64,000 nucleotides of DNA from Glebionis coronaria (lineage: Eukaryota > Streptophyta > Magnoliopsida > Asterales > Asteraceae), in assembly GCA_025667525.1 (NCBI GenBank), contig CM046876.1, positions 536,350,038 to 536,414,037 of the forward strand, in the 5' to 3' direction. The notes below the pieces were generated by a model. The model was given only the letters and a program-made list of their open reading frames with translations, searched no databases and had not been told where the DNA came from. Below, one piece after another: positions 31,880 to 42,221 of this stretch (the first letter of the stretch is position 1; each line of letters opens with the position of its first letter). The position numbers were made by a program, and so were the translations under genes.

Positions 31880-33403
31880 CTAAATAAGTAAGGATCGTCC
31901 CAAAAGTATTTTTAGTTCAGAGAAAAAACTTTTCTTTTGTTGGCGCGTCATTCCCTTTCGTAAAATACCTACAGCCAAATAGTTTGCAAAGTATGCGAAC
32001 CATGGTGTATTGTTAGTACTTACTTGCATTATATGCTCATCAGGAAAATCGTCAATTTCATCATCGCTAGAATCATCATTCACTATGCGAGATAAATGAT
32101 CGACAACAACATTTTCAGCTCCTTTTTTATCTTTAATTTCCAAATTAAATTCTTGTAAAAGCAATATCCATCGTATTAGACAAGGTTTGGCGTCTTGATT
32201 TTTGAACAAGTATTTTAAGGCTAAATGATCGGTGTAAACTATCGTTTTTGACAACACGAGGTAGGAACGAAATTTGTCAAACGCGTGAACTACAACTATG
32301 AGTTCTTTTTCCGTAATTGTATAATTTTGTTTTGCTGCGTTAAGAGTTCTACTTGCAAAATAGATGGGATGAAATTGTTTACCATCTTTTTTTCCAAGGA
32401 CGGCTCCAAGGGCATGTTCACTAGCATCGCACATAAGCACAAATGGAAGGTTCCAATTGGGGCTTGTAATAATTGGTGTGCATGTAAGTTTTTCTTTAAG
32501 TATTTTGAATGCTGAATAACATTCGTCGGTAAAATCGAACGTTCTTTCTTTTTCTAGAAGTTGAGTTAAAGGTCTTGCGATTTTCGCAAAGTCTTTGATA
32601 AATTGTCGGTAAAAACCAGCATGACCTAAGAAACTCCTAATGCCTCTAACATTAGTAGGTGGTGGGATTTTTGCGATCATGTCTATTTTTGCTTTGTCAA
32701 CTTCAAGGCCGGCTCCAGACACTTTGTGTCCAAGCACAATTCCTTCTTTAACCATAAAGTGACATTTTTCCCAGTTTAGCACAAGATTTGCTTCTTCGCA
32801 TCATGCTAACATTTTATCAAGATTGTTTAGACATGTGCCGAAAGAATTTCCAAATACGTAAAAATCGTCCATGAAGACTTCGACTGATTCTTCAATCATA
32901 TCGTGAAAGATTGCAATCATACACCTCCGAAAAGTAGCAGGTGCCTTGCATAGGCCAAAAGGCATGCGCCTATAAGCGTAAGTTCGAAATGAACAAGTAA
33001 ACGTAGTTTTCTCTTGATCCATAGTGTCGATTGGGATTTGAAGGTATCCAGAAAAACCATCGAGGAAACAAAAGTATTCATTTCCTGCGAGTCTTTCTAA
33101 TATTTGATCCATAAAGGGTAAAGGAAAATGATCTTTCGCGGTTGCATCATTTAGTTTTTGATAATCAATACAAACTCGCCATCCGGTGATGGTTCGTGTT
33201 GGTACTAATTTTTTGTTTTCGTTAGTTACTACAGTGATACCTCCCTTTTTAGGTACATAATGAATATGACTAACCCATGGGCTATCGGTGATTGGGTAGA
33301 TTATTCCAGAGTCTAGGAGTTTAAGGATTTCTTTCTTAACAACATCCTTCATGTTAGGATTTAATCTTCGTTGTTTTTCAACAATTGGTTTCTTGTTATC
33401 CAA
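31880..33403 (-). pseudogene. Athila-3 reverse transcriptase and RNase H
   Basis: RT: WRVCIDYQKLNDAT, FSGYLQIPI, RMPFGLCKAPATF and the catalytic VFMDDFYVFG (the Phe-Met-Asp-Asp form typical of Athila). Connection and RNase H: SFLGHAGFYRQFI, VLMCDASEHALGAVLG, NYTITEKELI, YTDHLALKYL. One TGA at 32801-32803 replaces an expected Arg codon in the same frame, which separates RT from RNase H. Otherwise intact. Confidence 0.92.
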
Positions 33404-33406
33404 AAG

Positions 33407-34222
33407 TTAGATTTTGTGTTTGCAGAATGATGGACATATGCCAGGTATGTCACAAGTTTTCCAAGCAAAAGCTTGTTTATGATTCTTGAGAATGTCAATT
33501 AGATTGTCTTTGTGTTCTTCCGAAAGTTGGGATGAGATAATTACAGGGAGTAATTTTTCTTCGTGAAGAAACGCATATTCCAGATGTTCAGGAAGAGGTT
33601 TAAGTTCTAAATTTGTAGGAGGTTCTTCAACAGATTTCTTAACTTTGAAATCGGTTTCGAAAGTTATGGTTTCAAATGGGGTTTTGATTTCTTCTTCGAT
33701 TTTTATGATTGGTTCATCATCGGTATGGTCGGCTATGAAGGCATCAAATTCAGCAAAAAGATCTTCTTCCATTATAGTTCCTTCGAGACAATGCAAAATT
33801 TCGCATCCTTCGTCAAGAAGATCGTCGAAATCGGCTTCAACGACATCGATACTAAAACAAGTGTCGTCATTAGAGTACGAGTGTTTCATAGCTTCGTCGA
33901 TAGAGAAAGAAATTCTATCTTCTCCAACCCCAAGGTTGAGTTGTTTTTGCTTTACTTTAATTATAGCATCAGCTGTGTGTAGGAAAGGTCTACCAAGGAT
34001 AAGGGGTACCTTGATATCTTCTTCCATTTCTAAGATTACAAAGTCAACAAGAAAAACAAATTTTCCGACTTCTATGAGCATTTTCTCAGCTCTCCCCATT
34101 AGGTATTGGAAAGAACGGTCCGCGAGTCGAACGCTCATTTTTGTGGGTTTTAAAACGTTTTTAGAGAGTTTAACATACAAAGAGTATGGCATGAAGTTGA
34201 TACTTGCGCCAAGATCAGCCAA
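33407..34222 (-). pseudogene. Athila-3 protease region
   Basis: The aspartic protease signature [13 protein letters not shown] is near the start, followed by RSFQYLMGRAEKML, DFVILEMEEDIKVPLILGRPFLHTADA and an acidic linker towards RT. The Leu in place of Thr in the D-T/L-G-A motif is the usual Athila form. A TAA at its 3' end precedes RT in the same frame, and a TGA at 34238-34240 lies just upstream. Confidence 0.9.
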
Positions 34223-34237
34223 GGCGTTGCAAGAGTA

Positions 34238-36327
34238 TCAGTGAGGAAAAGTACATGGGATTAGGAAACTTCTAGGATCTCCCAGTTTTGGTGATACTTT
34301 GTTTTGGATAATGGCAGAACATTCATCGTTTAGAAAATTTGAAGAGACTTCTTCAAACTTATGCTTGCTCTTGGTAAGTTCTTTGATAAATTTGCCATAA
34401 TTTGGCATTCCAGCCAAAACATCGACTAAAGGCATTCGAACTTCTTGTATTATGTCGAGAAATTTACCATACTTAGCTTACATCTTCTGCTTGCGTAAGC
34501 GTTGTGGATATGGTACTTTTGGTTTATATGGTTTAGGTGTTGGGTTTTCAGTTGGTTTGGTATGGGTTGGTTGGGCTTCATCCTCATTGTCACTATCGAA
34601 AGGAATGTCGGTTGGAGTATCTTGAGTAGGTTTGGTAGGTGATTCGTAAGATAAACCGCTCCGCGTGAATACGGCACTCACTTGCTCGTTACGAGCTTGT
34701 GGGGGTTGATATTTGTTGTTGTTCTTGGGATTTGGGTTGGTATTGCTTGGTAAAGAACTAGAAGCACGATTCGATTATTTATCGGCCAAACGATTAAACT
34801 TAGCTTCAAGGTTTTGAATGGAAGCTTGGTGGTTTTTGGTTGTGGTTTCGAACTTGGGTTTGAAGTCAGTGAATGTCTCTCGAACAAAAATGTTGGTTAT
34901 TCTTTGAGATTCTATAAAGTTTTCGATTTTTCTTTCGAGGTTGTTTTTGTCTTCGGTTTGAGTAGGTTTCTTGTCGTCTCGATCATAACTTGGTTTATCA
35001 TTTGATCTCCAATTATCGCGGTCGCGATTACGATAATCGTTATAAAATCGAGTTCGACGAAAGGTATTCATAAAGTTGGCTTCTTCTTCCTTTGTCATGG
35101 GTGTGTCATCGTCATCACATTCACTAGAAGGATGGTTTCCTCCACAGTGTTTGCAGGTTTTGTGTTTAATCTCTTCAATCTTAAGAGACATGGCATCCGT
35201 TCGAGCCATAATTTTCTCGGTGTCGGTTAGGTTGTTTCTTCCTTCGGCAAAAGCTACGGTTTATCGCGAGTTCTTGTTTTTGTGATTTTTGGACCAATCA
35301 AGCTTAAGTAGGACTTTGTCATCCAATAATTGGCAAGCTTGGTTAGGGGTTTTGTAAAGGAAAATTCTGCCCGCTACGGCGTTCAATGCATCTTGGGTAA
35401 CATCGTCAAGACCATGATAGAAAATTTTGATTATTCCTTCTTCCTTAAGTCCATGACCATGGCAATTTTTGAGTAGTTCTTTCATTTTCGATCTTGTACT
35501 CGCTTTCTTTGCATCATCCAATTCGCTCCAACAAACAGGCATGGTTCTGTAGTCAACAGAAGCCAAAAATCACACCGCATAGATGAAATGGAACAATAAA
35601 TATAACCATGCATCAGTGAGAGTTTCTCGTTCTTGTTGAGAAAAGCTTCGGATTTCTCCAAGGAGTTTTTCAAATAGGACAGGAGGAAAGAATCGACTAA
35701 TGAAAGAAGTTCTAAGACCTTCCCATGTTCGGATGGTTCCTTCGTTAAGTTCATCGAGCCATGACTTGGCTTCTCCAGTCAGGGATGATGGAAACATCAT
35801 GAGTTGGACGGCTTCGGCTTTTCCTTCTCCATAGTTGAACATTTTACAAATTCCGTTGAATTCGTGGATGTGTTTGCAATTTCAGGTAAAACGATTGCAG
35901 AGCCAGGAGTTGGTACGACAACTCTATCGGCTGACCACATAGGTTCATCATCAGTGTCTGACATTGGATCATAACAGTTGATGAGTTTGGTGAGAAATAG
36001 GATTTATGAAAGATTGTCAAAAGGTTGGTTAATTATTCGAGGTTGAGTTTGTTCGTGTCTCCTAGATAAAGGTACACGGCGATGAAGTCTACGTAGCCTT
36101 CGGTTAAGGGTACGTTCAGGTTCAGGTAACGATGATGTTGGTGGTGTTCCGGATGAACGGGTGTGCATCCAATAAGGTTTTTGGTGTTTTCTGCAGGAAT
36201 GTGCGGTGCACTTTTTGGTTTGTGCGGCGTACTTGGGTTCGCTACAGGAAGTGCGACGTACTTTTTGGTTTGTGTGGCGTACTTTCTGTACTGCAGATAA
36301 TTTTGTTTGGTTTAAAATGAGTAGCAA
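34238..36327 (-). pseudogene. Athila-3 gag
   Basis: The N-terminal Arg-rich part (EPERTLNRRLRR, about 36004-36200) is in a different frame from the main body. The body (35842 down to 34238) shows the gag core FPSSLTGEAKSWLDELNEGT and FISRFFPP, a CKHCGGNHPSSEC zinc knuckle near 35130, a charged Arg/Asp stretch, and the end MPNYGKFIKEL. Several stops separate the pieces in one frame. Upstream, 36200-36295 holds four imperfect GTGCGGCGTACTT units. Confidence 0.85.
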
Positions 36328-36380
36328 TGGTTCAATTTCTTCAATGATTATACTAATTTGGTTACAAAACAGGATTATAA

Positions 36381-36399
36381 GTCCCCGGCAGCGGTGCCA
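36381..36399 (-). promoter_or_regulatory. Athila-3 primer-binding site, tRNA-Asp type
   Basis: The minus strand reads TGGCACCGCTGCCGGGGAC, nine bases from the right LTR. It is close to the complement of the 3' end of tRNA-Asp, the usual Athila primer, with a few changes. Confidence 0.85.
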
Positions 36400-36408
36400 A
36401 AAACTTGA

Positions 36409-37639
36409 TGTTCGTTTGCAAGTCTTAAATTTATATTACAAGGTTTAGACAAAACAAGGGACTAGAAGACAAACACGGGCAAGTATACCCTTTCGTTTGT
36501 AATATAGCTTTGTTGTGGTAAGCCAGGATCGTTCGCCGAGACTTAGTTTCGTTTTGGTAATCAAGATAACAATTGAAGAAATAAATGGTTGAAGTAATAT
36601 CTATATTAACAAATATGACTAATATGGGATAGTTCGTATAAGTTCGTGATGATGATAATAATGATCGAGATATGTTTATGTAGGTAAAGTGTGATAATCC
36701 TTTTTCGTCAAAACGACGTTTACACAATTTACTTGGGTTGATTCAAGACTTAGGTTTATTTAAGCAGCTAAGCTCAAAACAAGTTGCCAACAAGTTTAAT
36801 ATTTTATCAAGTTTCTAAGCGGATTTCTTCAACCAAAGATTAATGACCATAGACAAGTTCTAGAAAACTTATTATAACAATTTGCGTTTCTCAATGTCAA
36901 ACTATCGTAACAAATCAACTTAGATAAAATATGGTTTGTAGAACTAGGAGGTAAAATGGTTCTACAAATAGCTTAGATTGGATTGAATAAACGAGTACAC
37001 AAGTGTCACGATTGTGTACTTAGATTGGATTGAATCAAAGTAACAATTATAGTCACATACCCATATAGTCACAAATAGCTTAGCCTAACATAGTAATCAA
37101 AGTAACAATTGAGAAAGAGTAAGAGAACATCATACTTAGATTGGATTGAATAAACGAGTACACAAGTGTCACGATTGTATTGTTCCTCCAAGAATCAAAG
37201 AGTGGAATACTCTCGTTACAAGTATCTCCCAAAAGTGGATAATACAGAAAATTTACTAAAAAACTAAAATACTCGAGCTATGGAGTATTGAGAGAGAGAG
37301 AGAGGTGTGTGTAAAATGAGTGGAAATGGCCTCTATTTATAATGTTGTCTGGGGTCAAATGTGCGCCGCACTTCTCCTCAAGTGCGCTGCACTTTGGAGA
37401 TGCGAATGTGCGCCGCACTTACAACTTTGTGCGCCGCACTTCTGGGCGATTCAGAATCTTCTTTTAATAACTTTGGATTTATTGCATATTGAGGCCCCTT
37501 CTTTGTATATCTTCACTTTGCTCCTTCATAATTTACATCTGCATATAAAACACAACATATTAAGTATCGGAAGCTCTTATTTATACTACAAAGTGGCATT
37601 ATAATGATAGGTTGAATATGTATAATAAGGTCGTTATCA
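36409..37639 (-). repeat. Athila-3 right LTR (5' LTR)
   Basis: 1231 bp. It matches the left LTR except around 36960-37040, where a TTAGATTGGATTGAAT stretch and its neighbours are duplicated and the corresponding unique sequence is missing. Four GTGCGCCGCACTT-like units lie at about 37361-37445, one more than in the left LTR. Confidence 0.9.
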
Positions 37640-37644
37640 GTTGC

Positions 37645-38067
37645 TTGTTACAAGTTCGAAGGTGACGTGCTGGGATGGTGGAAGGCATTGAAGCAGTCTG
37701 AGGGAGGTGACAACTGGGTGGCTGGCTTGACTTGGGCTCATTTCAGGGAGTTAGTGATGGGACAGTTCTTCCCCAAGGCTGAGCAAGACAAGCTGAAGAG
37801 GGAATACCACGGGATCATGCAGAGAGCTGGGGAGAACAGCAACGAGTTCATGCAACGCTTTCTTCGTTTCACTAGTTTTCTTGGCGCAGTAGCAGGTACT
37901 GCCGAAGAGAAAGCATACCACTTTCGTTGGGCTCTTCGTACATCGGTCGCCAATAATTTGGTGTGTGCTACCTTCAACATGGTGGCACAAGTAGCCGATG
38001 CAGCACGTAAGCTGGAGATGCTGCAGTAGAGAGATGAATTCGATGAAGCAAAGAGACCCGAGAAGAG
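37645..38067 (+). pseudogene. Gypsy-2 gag core (exon before intron 1)
   Basis: Continues gag after Athila-3: YKFEGDVLGWWKAL, FPKAEQDKLKREYHGI, FLRFTSFLGAVAGT, the capsid-type core of Ty3/gypsy gag. One TAG at 38027-38029 lies in the frame. The frame then continues to AAGAG at 38067, where a GT donor begins. Confidence 0.85.
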
Positions 38068-38154
38068 GTATTTGTTCGTCACTCAGCGATGATAATTTCA
38101 ATTCATTTAGTATTATCCAAATACTCACCTTTCTTTATAAACTACATCTTTCAG
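38068..38154 (+). other. Candidate intron 1 in Gypsy-2 gag
   Basis: 87 bp, GTATTT...CTTTCAG, T-rich before the acceptor and with stops in the gag frame. The exon joint is AG|G (phase 2). Gypsy-1 has the homologous segment at 7146 to about 7233 with the acceptor kept and the donor mutated. Confidence 0.75.
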
Positions 38155-38304
38155 GCAGAAGACGGGGGACCAGTCTCAACCGGATACTCAGCAACAACCT
38201 ACTCAGCCCAAGTGCAACGGTCAGACCCAAGACCGTTCTGCTACAGATAGGCGTGGCGGTAATGATAATTACCGTAACAACACTGGCAACTCCAACAACA
38301 TTAG
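38155..38304 (+). pseudogene. Gypsy-2 gag exon 2
   Basis: 150 bp coding a Gln/Asn/Arg-rich linker (DRRGGNDNYRNN) of the kind found before the nucleocapsid in chromovirus gag. It is open in the frame set by splicing intron 1. Confidence 0.72.
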
Positions 38305-38377
38305 GTCCATAAACTTACTCATTTCTTACGTTACATGTTTATGATTCATAATTCTGACACTTTAGCATCTCTACCAG
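38305..38377 (+). other. Candidate intron 2 in Gypsy-2 gag
   Basis: 73 bp, GTCCAT...CTACCAG, AT-rich with a TTCTTAC stretch. The exon joint is AG|G (phase 2). The related Gypsy-1 lacks exactly this segment: its gag runs on without a gap at about 6985-7000. Confidence 0.78.
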
Positions 38378-38442
38378 GAATCATGGTAACGGAAAGGAGC
38401 AGGACCGAAGAGGTTCACAACCTAACCGTACAGCTACCACTG
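38378..38442 (+). pseudogene. Gypsy-2 gag exon 3
   Basis: 65 bp between introns 2 and 3, encoding NHGNGKEQDRRGSQ and a few following residues. It is open only in the frame predicted by splicing. Confidence 0.7.
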
Positions 38443-38518
38443 GTATTATGTCTTACGATTTTCTGCGTTATCCTATGTGTACCCATAAACCATGTCTCAT
38501 GTATACTTTTTTGAACAG
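38443..38518 (+). other. Candidate intron 3 in Gypsy-2 gag
   Basis: 76 bp, GTATTA...TGAACAG, with a T-rich 3' part. The joint is G|GC (phase 1). The total of the three introns is 236 bp, which brings the frame of 37645-38067 exactly into the frame of the zinc knuckle and protease. Counterpart in Gypsy-1: 6694-6936. Confidence 0.75.
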
Positions 38519-39488
38519 GCTCCCAGCCAGCAAGGGCACCCGTTGGAGGGTATACTCACCCTCTCTGCACTACCTACAACCGTAGGCACCCAGGGCCATG
38601 TCGCCGCGACAACGATGCTTGCTTCAAGTGTGGCCTTACTGGTCATCGCATGAAGGACTGCCGCAAGGGTGAGATAGAGGGCACATCTGGACATGCCGAC
38701 TCCAAGCCACCTCCTACTACTGGGCGGGTGTACACGACCTCTCGCGATCAGGCCAACAAGTCTATAGGTACCATCACTAGAATCTTGTATATGTATGGTC
38801 AAGTTGTATGTGCTTTATTTGACACGGGTGCTACACATTCAGTCATTTCTACTGCTTATGCCAAGAATGTTAGGATATCCCCTATACCATTAGAGAATGT
38901 ATTAAACATTTCCATGCCTTTAAGAGAATCTGTACGCATAACCCATGGGTACAAGAGCCTTCCCCTAGAGTTTGACGACAAGATTCGTCCAGTTGACGCA
39001 CTTCCACTGGATATGTGCGACTTTGACATGATATTGGGCATGGACTGGCTATCCAAACATCACACCACCATTGACTGCCATTCATATCAAGTCATCTTTG
39101 GTGATGTAAATGCACCAGAGTACGTTCACAACGGTTTCGTACCTGGAATGTCTGTACAAATAATTTCAACCTTACAAGCACGTGCACTACTGTCACATGG
39201 TTGTGAGGGCTATCTTGCTACTATTCATGATTTGGAGGCTGAATCTCCACCTATCCAGAATCAGCCGATCGTGTCATAATTTCCGTACGTGTTTCCAAAA
39301 GAACTTCCGGGCATACCACCTGCTCGTGAAGTGGAGTTTAATATTGAGCTCATCCCAGGAGCTGAGCCAATTTCCAATGCTCCTAATCGTATGGCTCCCA
39401 TAGAGCTGAAGGAGTTAAAGGAACAACTCCAGGAACTGTTGGAACGCGGTTCATTCGACCTAGTGCTTCTCCATGGGGCGCACCTGTT
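38519..39488 (+). pseudogene. Gypsy-2 nucleocapsid and protease
   Basis: CCHC knuckle CFKCGLTGHRMKDC at 38620-38661. The protease follows, with catalytic FDTGATHSVIS (Asp codon at 38821) and DFDMILGMDWLSKHH. TAA at 39277-39279 replaces a codon before [14 protein letters not shown], and a missing base near 39451 shifts the frame inside an [14 protein letters not shown] motif before RT. Confidence 0.88.
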
Positions 39489-40670
39489 ATGTTCGTAAAG
39501 AAGAAGCATGACAGTATGCGTCTGTGCATAGATTATCGTGGGCTTAACAAGATCACCATCAGGAATAGATATCCATTGCCACGCATTGATGACTTTTTTG
39601 ACAAACTCCAAGGGGCCAAACGTTTCTCCAAGATTGATCTAAGGTCGGGTTATCATCAGTTACAGGTTAAAGAGCAGGACATCACCAAGACTGCTTTTCG
39701 TACACGTTATGGGCACTACGAATTCGTAGTCATGCCATTTGGCCTTACCAATAATACAGCTGTGTTCATGGATTTGATGAACCGTATTTTCCATGAGTTC
39801 CTGGAAAAGTTCGTCATTGTCTTCATTGACGACATTCTGATTTTCTCTAAGTCAAAGGAGGAACACGAAGACCATCTTCATATTGTACTACAAATACTTC
39901 GCCAGAAGCAGCTGTATGCTAAATTCTCCAAGTGTGAGTTTTGGTTAGACAAGGTGGCGTTCCTAGGCCACATTGTATCAGCAGAAGGAATCACCATGGA
40001 TCCAACAAAGGTTGAGGCTATTACCAAGTGGCCAAGACCGACATCAACGACTAAAGTTTGCAGTTTCCTAGGCTTAGCTGGTTACTACCGTAGGTTCGTA
40101 GAGAACTTTTTCCGTTTAGCATTGCCATTGACCAAACTGATGCGGAAAGGAGAGAAATTCGTCTGGACTGAAGAAAGAGAGAAGAGCTTTGTAGACCTAA
40201 AGCAGAAGCTAGTATCTGCACCGATTCTTACTCTCCCATCTGGTACAGGTGTATCTCAAATCTACAGTGATGCTTTAGGGAAGGGACTCGACTGTGTTCT
40301 CATGTAAAATGGGAAAGTGATCGCTTACGCATCATGGCAGCTTAAGCCTTATGAGGAGAAGTACCCTAGGCATGACTTGGAACTTGCAGCAGTCGTGTTT
40401 GCTTTGAATATATGGAGGTACTACTTGTATGTAGAATCATGTGATATATTCACAGATCACAAGAGCCTGAAGTACATCTTCACTCAACGTGAACTGAACA
40501 TGAGACAGAGAAGATGGTTAGAGTTGTTGAAGGATTATGACATTAATCTGCAGTATCATCCTAGCAAGGCGAATGTAGTGGCAGATGCTCTTAGTAGGAA
40601 GTCGGGTATGATCAACGACATTAAGATTGAGGATGAGATAATAAGAGACTTGGAGCGACTAGACATTTAG
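39489..40670 (+). pseudogene. Gypsy-2 reverse transcriptase and RNase H
   Basis: RT 39489-40307: [38 protein letters not shown] and catalytic [12 protein letters not shown]. Connection: [17 protein letters not shown] at 40305-40307 breaks RNase H after the first motif ([16 protein letters not shown]). The same enzyme continues at 40317-40670 ([33 protein letters not shown]). The domain set is complete but the frame is broken. Confidence 0.92.
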
Positions 40671-40673
40671 ATC

Positions 40674-41624
40674 ATGGTACGTGGACAACACGGTTACTGG
40701 GCTAATCTTAGGGTGGAACCTGAATTACTCTCTAGGATCAAGGAAGCTCAGAAGGATGATGGTGAAATTTGGGCGATTATTCAGAACTTGGATCAGCAAA
40801 TGGAGTTTCGGTTGGATGACGACGGTATCTTATGGCAGGGCACCAGACTCTGTGTTCCTGATGATCTTACACTCAGGGAAGCGTTATTACCTGAAGCTCA
40901 TAGCTCCCCATTCTCCATTCATCTTGGTTCAACCAAGATGTACCACGACATCAAGTAGTACTTTTGGTGGAGTGGTATGAAACAGGATGTTGCTACTTAT
41001 GTCTCCAAATGTCTTACCTGCCAGCAGGTTAAGATCGAGCATCAGCGGTCTAGTGGTCTACTACAACTGTTAGACATTCCAGAGTGGAAGTGGGACAAGA
41101 TCACCATGGATTTTGTTACCGGTCTTCTGCAGACAAAGAGGAGGCATGATTCGATTTGGGTTATCGTTGATCGACTTACTAAGTCAGCTCATTTCTTACT
41201 GATCCGCATGGATGATCCGGTCAGAATAATCGCTGATACTTACAAGAAGGAGATCATGAGACTTCATGGTGCTCCATATAGTATCGTCTCGGACAGAGAT
41301 CCTCGGTTTACTTCGCGATTTTGGAAGATTCTGCAGAAAGCTTGGGGTACAAAACTTACGCTTCACACGACTTTTCACCCTCAAACAGATGGACAGTCGG
41401 AGCGGACTATTCAGACATTGGAAGACATGCTCCGAGCATGTGCATTGGAGTGGACAGGAGATTGGGATGATTATATCTGTTTGGTAGAGTTTGCATACAA
41501 CAACAGTTGGCACGCCAGCATTAAGTGTGCACCATTCGAGATGTTACATGGCAGGAAGTGTCGCGCCCCAATCTGCTGGGATCAGGTTGGTGAGCGAACA
41601 CTTGAAGGACTGGAGATGATATAA
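40674..41624 (+). pseudogene. Gypsy-2 integrase
   Basis: Zinc finger at about 40890-41030 (HLGSTKMYHDIK, CLTCQQVK), interrupted by TAG at 40956-40958. The core has Asp in MDFVTGLL, Asp in VSDRDPRFTS and Glu in [13 protein letters not shown] stop at 41622-41624 precedes the C-terminal part. The core frame is open from 40977 to 41624. Confidence 0.92.
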
Positions 41625-42146
41625 TTGAACAACGAGAAGGTCGTTGTAGCAAAGCAGAAATTACAAGAAGCTCGTACACGTCAGAAGAGCTATGCCAACA
41701 AGCATCGTAGGGACTTACACTTCAACGTAGGAGATCATGTCGTTCTTAAGGTATCACCGGCACGTGGTGTTAGACGTTTTGCAATCAAAGGGAAACTCAG
41801 TCCTCGATTCATTGGACCGTTTGATATCATCGAGCGAGTCGGTGAAGTATCTCATCGCTGAGCGTTACCTCCGTAGCTTTCTCACGTTCATGACGTTTTC
41901 CATGTGTCCTTACTTAGAGGTTACAATTATCATCCCCTTCACATGGTTCAGTATCCACTAGAACAGATTCGTGAAGATCTTACCTTCATAGAGGAACCCG
42001 AGCGAGTTCTTGACAGACAAGAACGAGTCATGAGGAAGAAGACGATTCCTTTCGTCAAAATCCTTCCGAGGGATCATACCGAGCGGGAAGCCACTTGGGA
42101 AACAGAGGAGTCTATCCGGGCTTCTAACCCTCACTTTAAGTTTTGA
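41625..42146 (+). pseudogene. Gypsy-2 integrase C-terminus with chromodomain-like tail
   Basis: The GPF-type region (KGKLSPRFIGPFDIIERVGEVSHR) ends in a stop. After a frame change, 41904-42146 gives the tail EEPERVLDRQERVMRKKTIP and WETEESIRASNPHF. In chromoviruses this tail is the chromodomain that steers integration to heterochromatin, which suits the nested position of the element. Confidence 0.8.
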
Positions 42147-42208
42147 ATTCGGGTATGTTCCTCTTCCAATTTACTTTATCTATAATTCAGGGAAGAATTA
42201 TTCTTTTT

Positions 42209-42221
42209 AGGGGGGAAGAGT
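42209..42221 (+). promoter_or_regulatory. Gypsy-2 polypurine tract
   Basis: AGGGGGGAAGAGT directly before the 3' LTR. Confidence 0.9.

Larger units (their letters stand above)
28320..37639 (-). mobile_element. Athila-3: Athila-type Ty3/gypsy element within Gypsy-2 gag
   Basis: A complete-length 9320-bp element on the minus strand with 1.2 kb LTRs, a tRNA-Asp-type primer site (36381-36399) and gag-protease-RT-RNase H-integrase in that order. The frame is kept from about 35842 to 31880, broken mainly by single stops at 33407, 32801 and 34238 and within gag; integrase is in another frame. No env-like ORF is present in the 1.35 kb after integrase. LTRs agree at about 96% by eye apart from a rearranged stretch. 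Inactive, but clearly younger than Athila-0. Confidence 0.93.
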
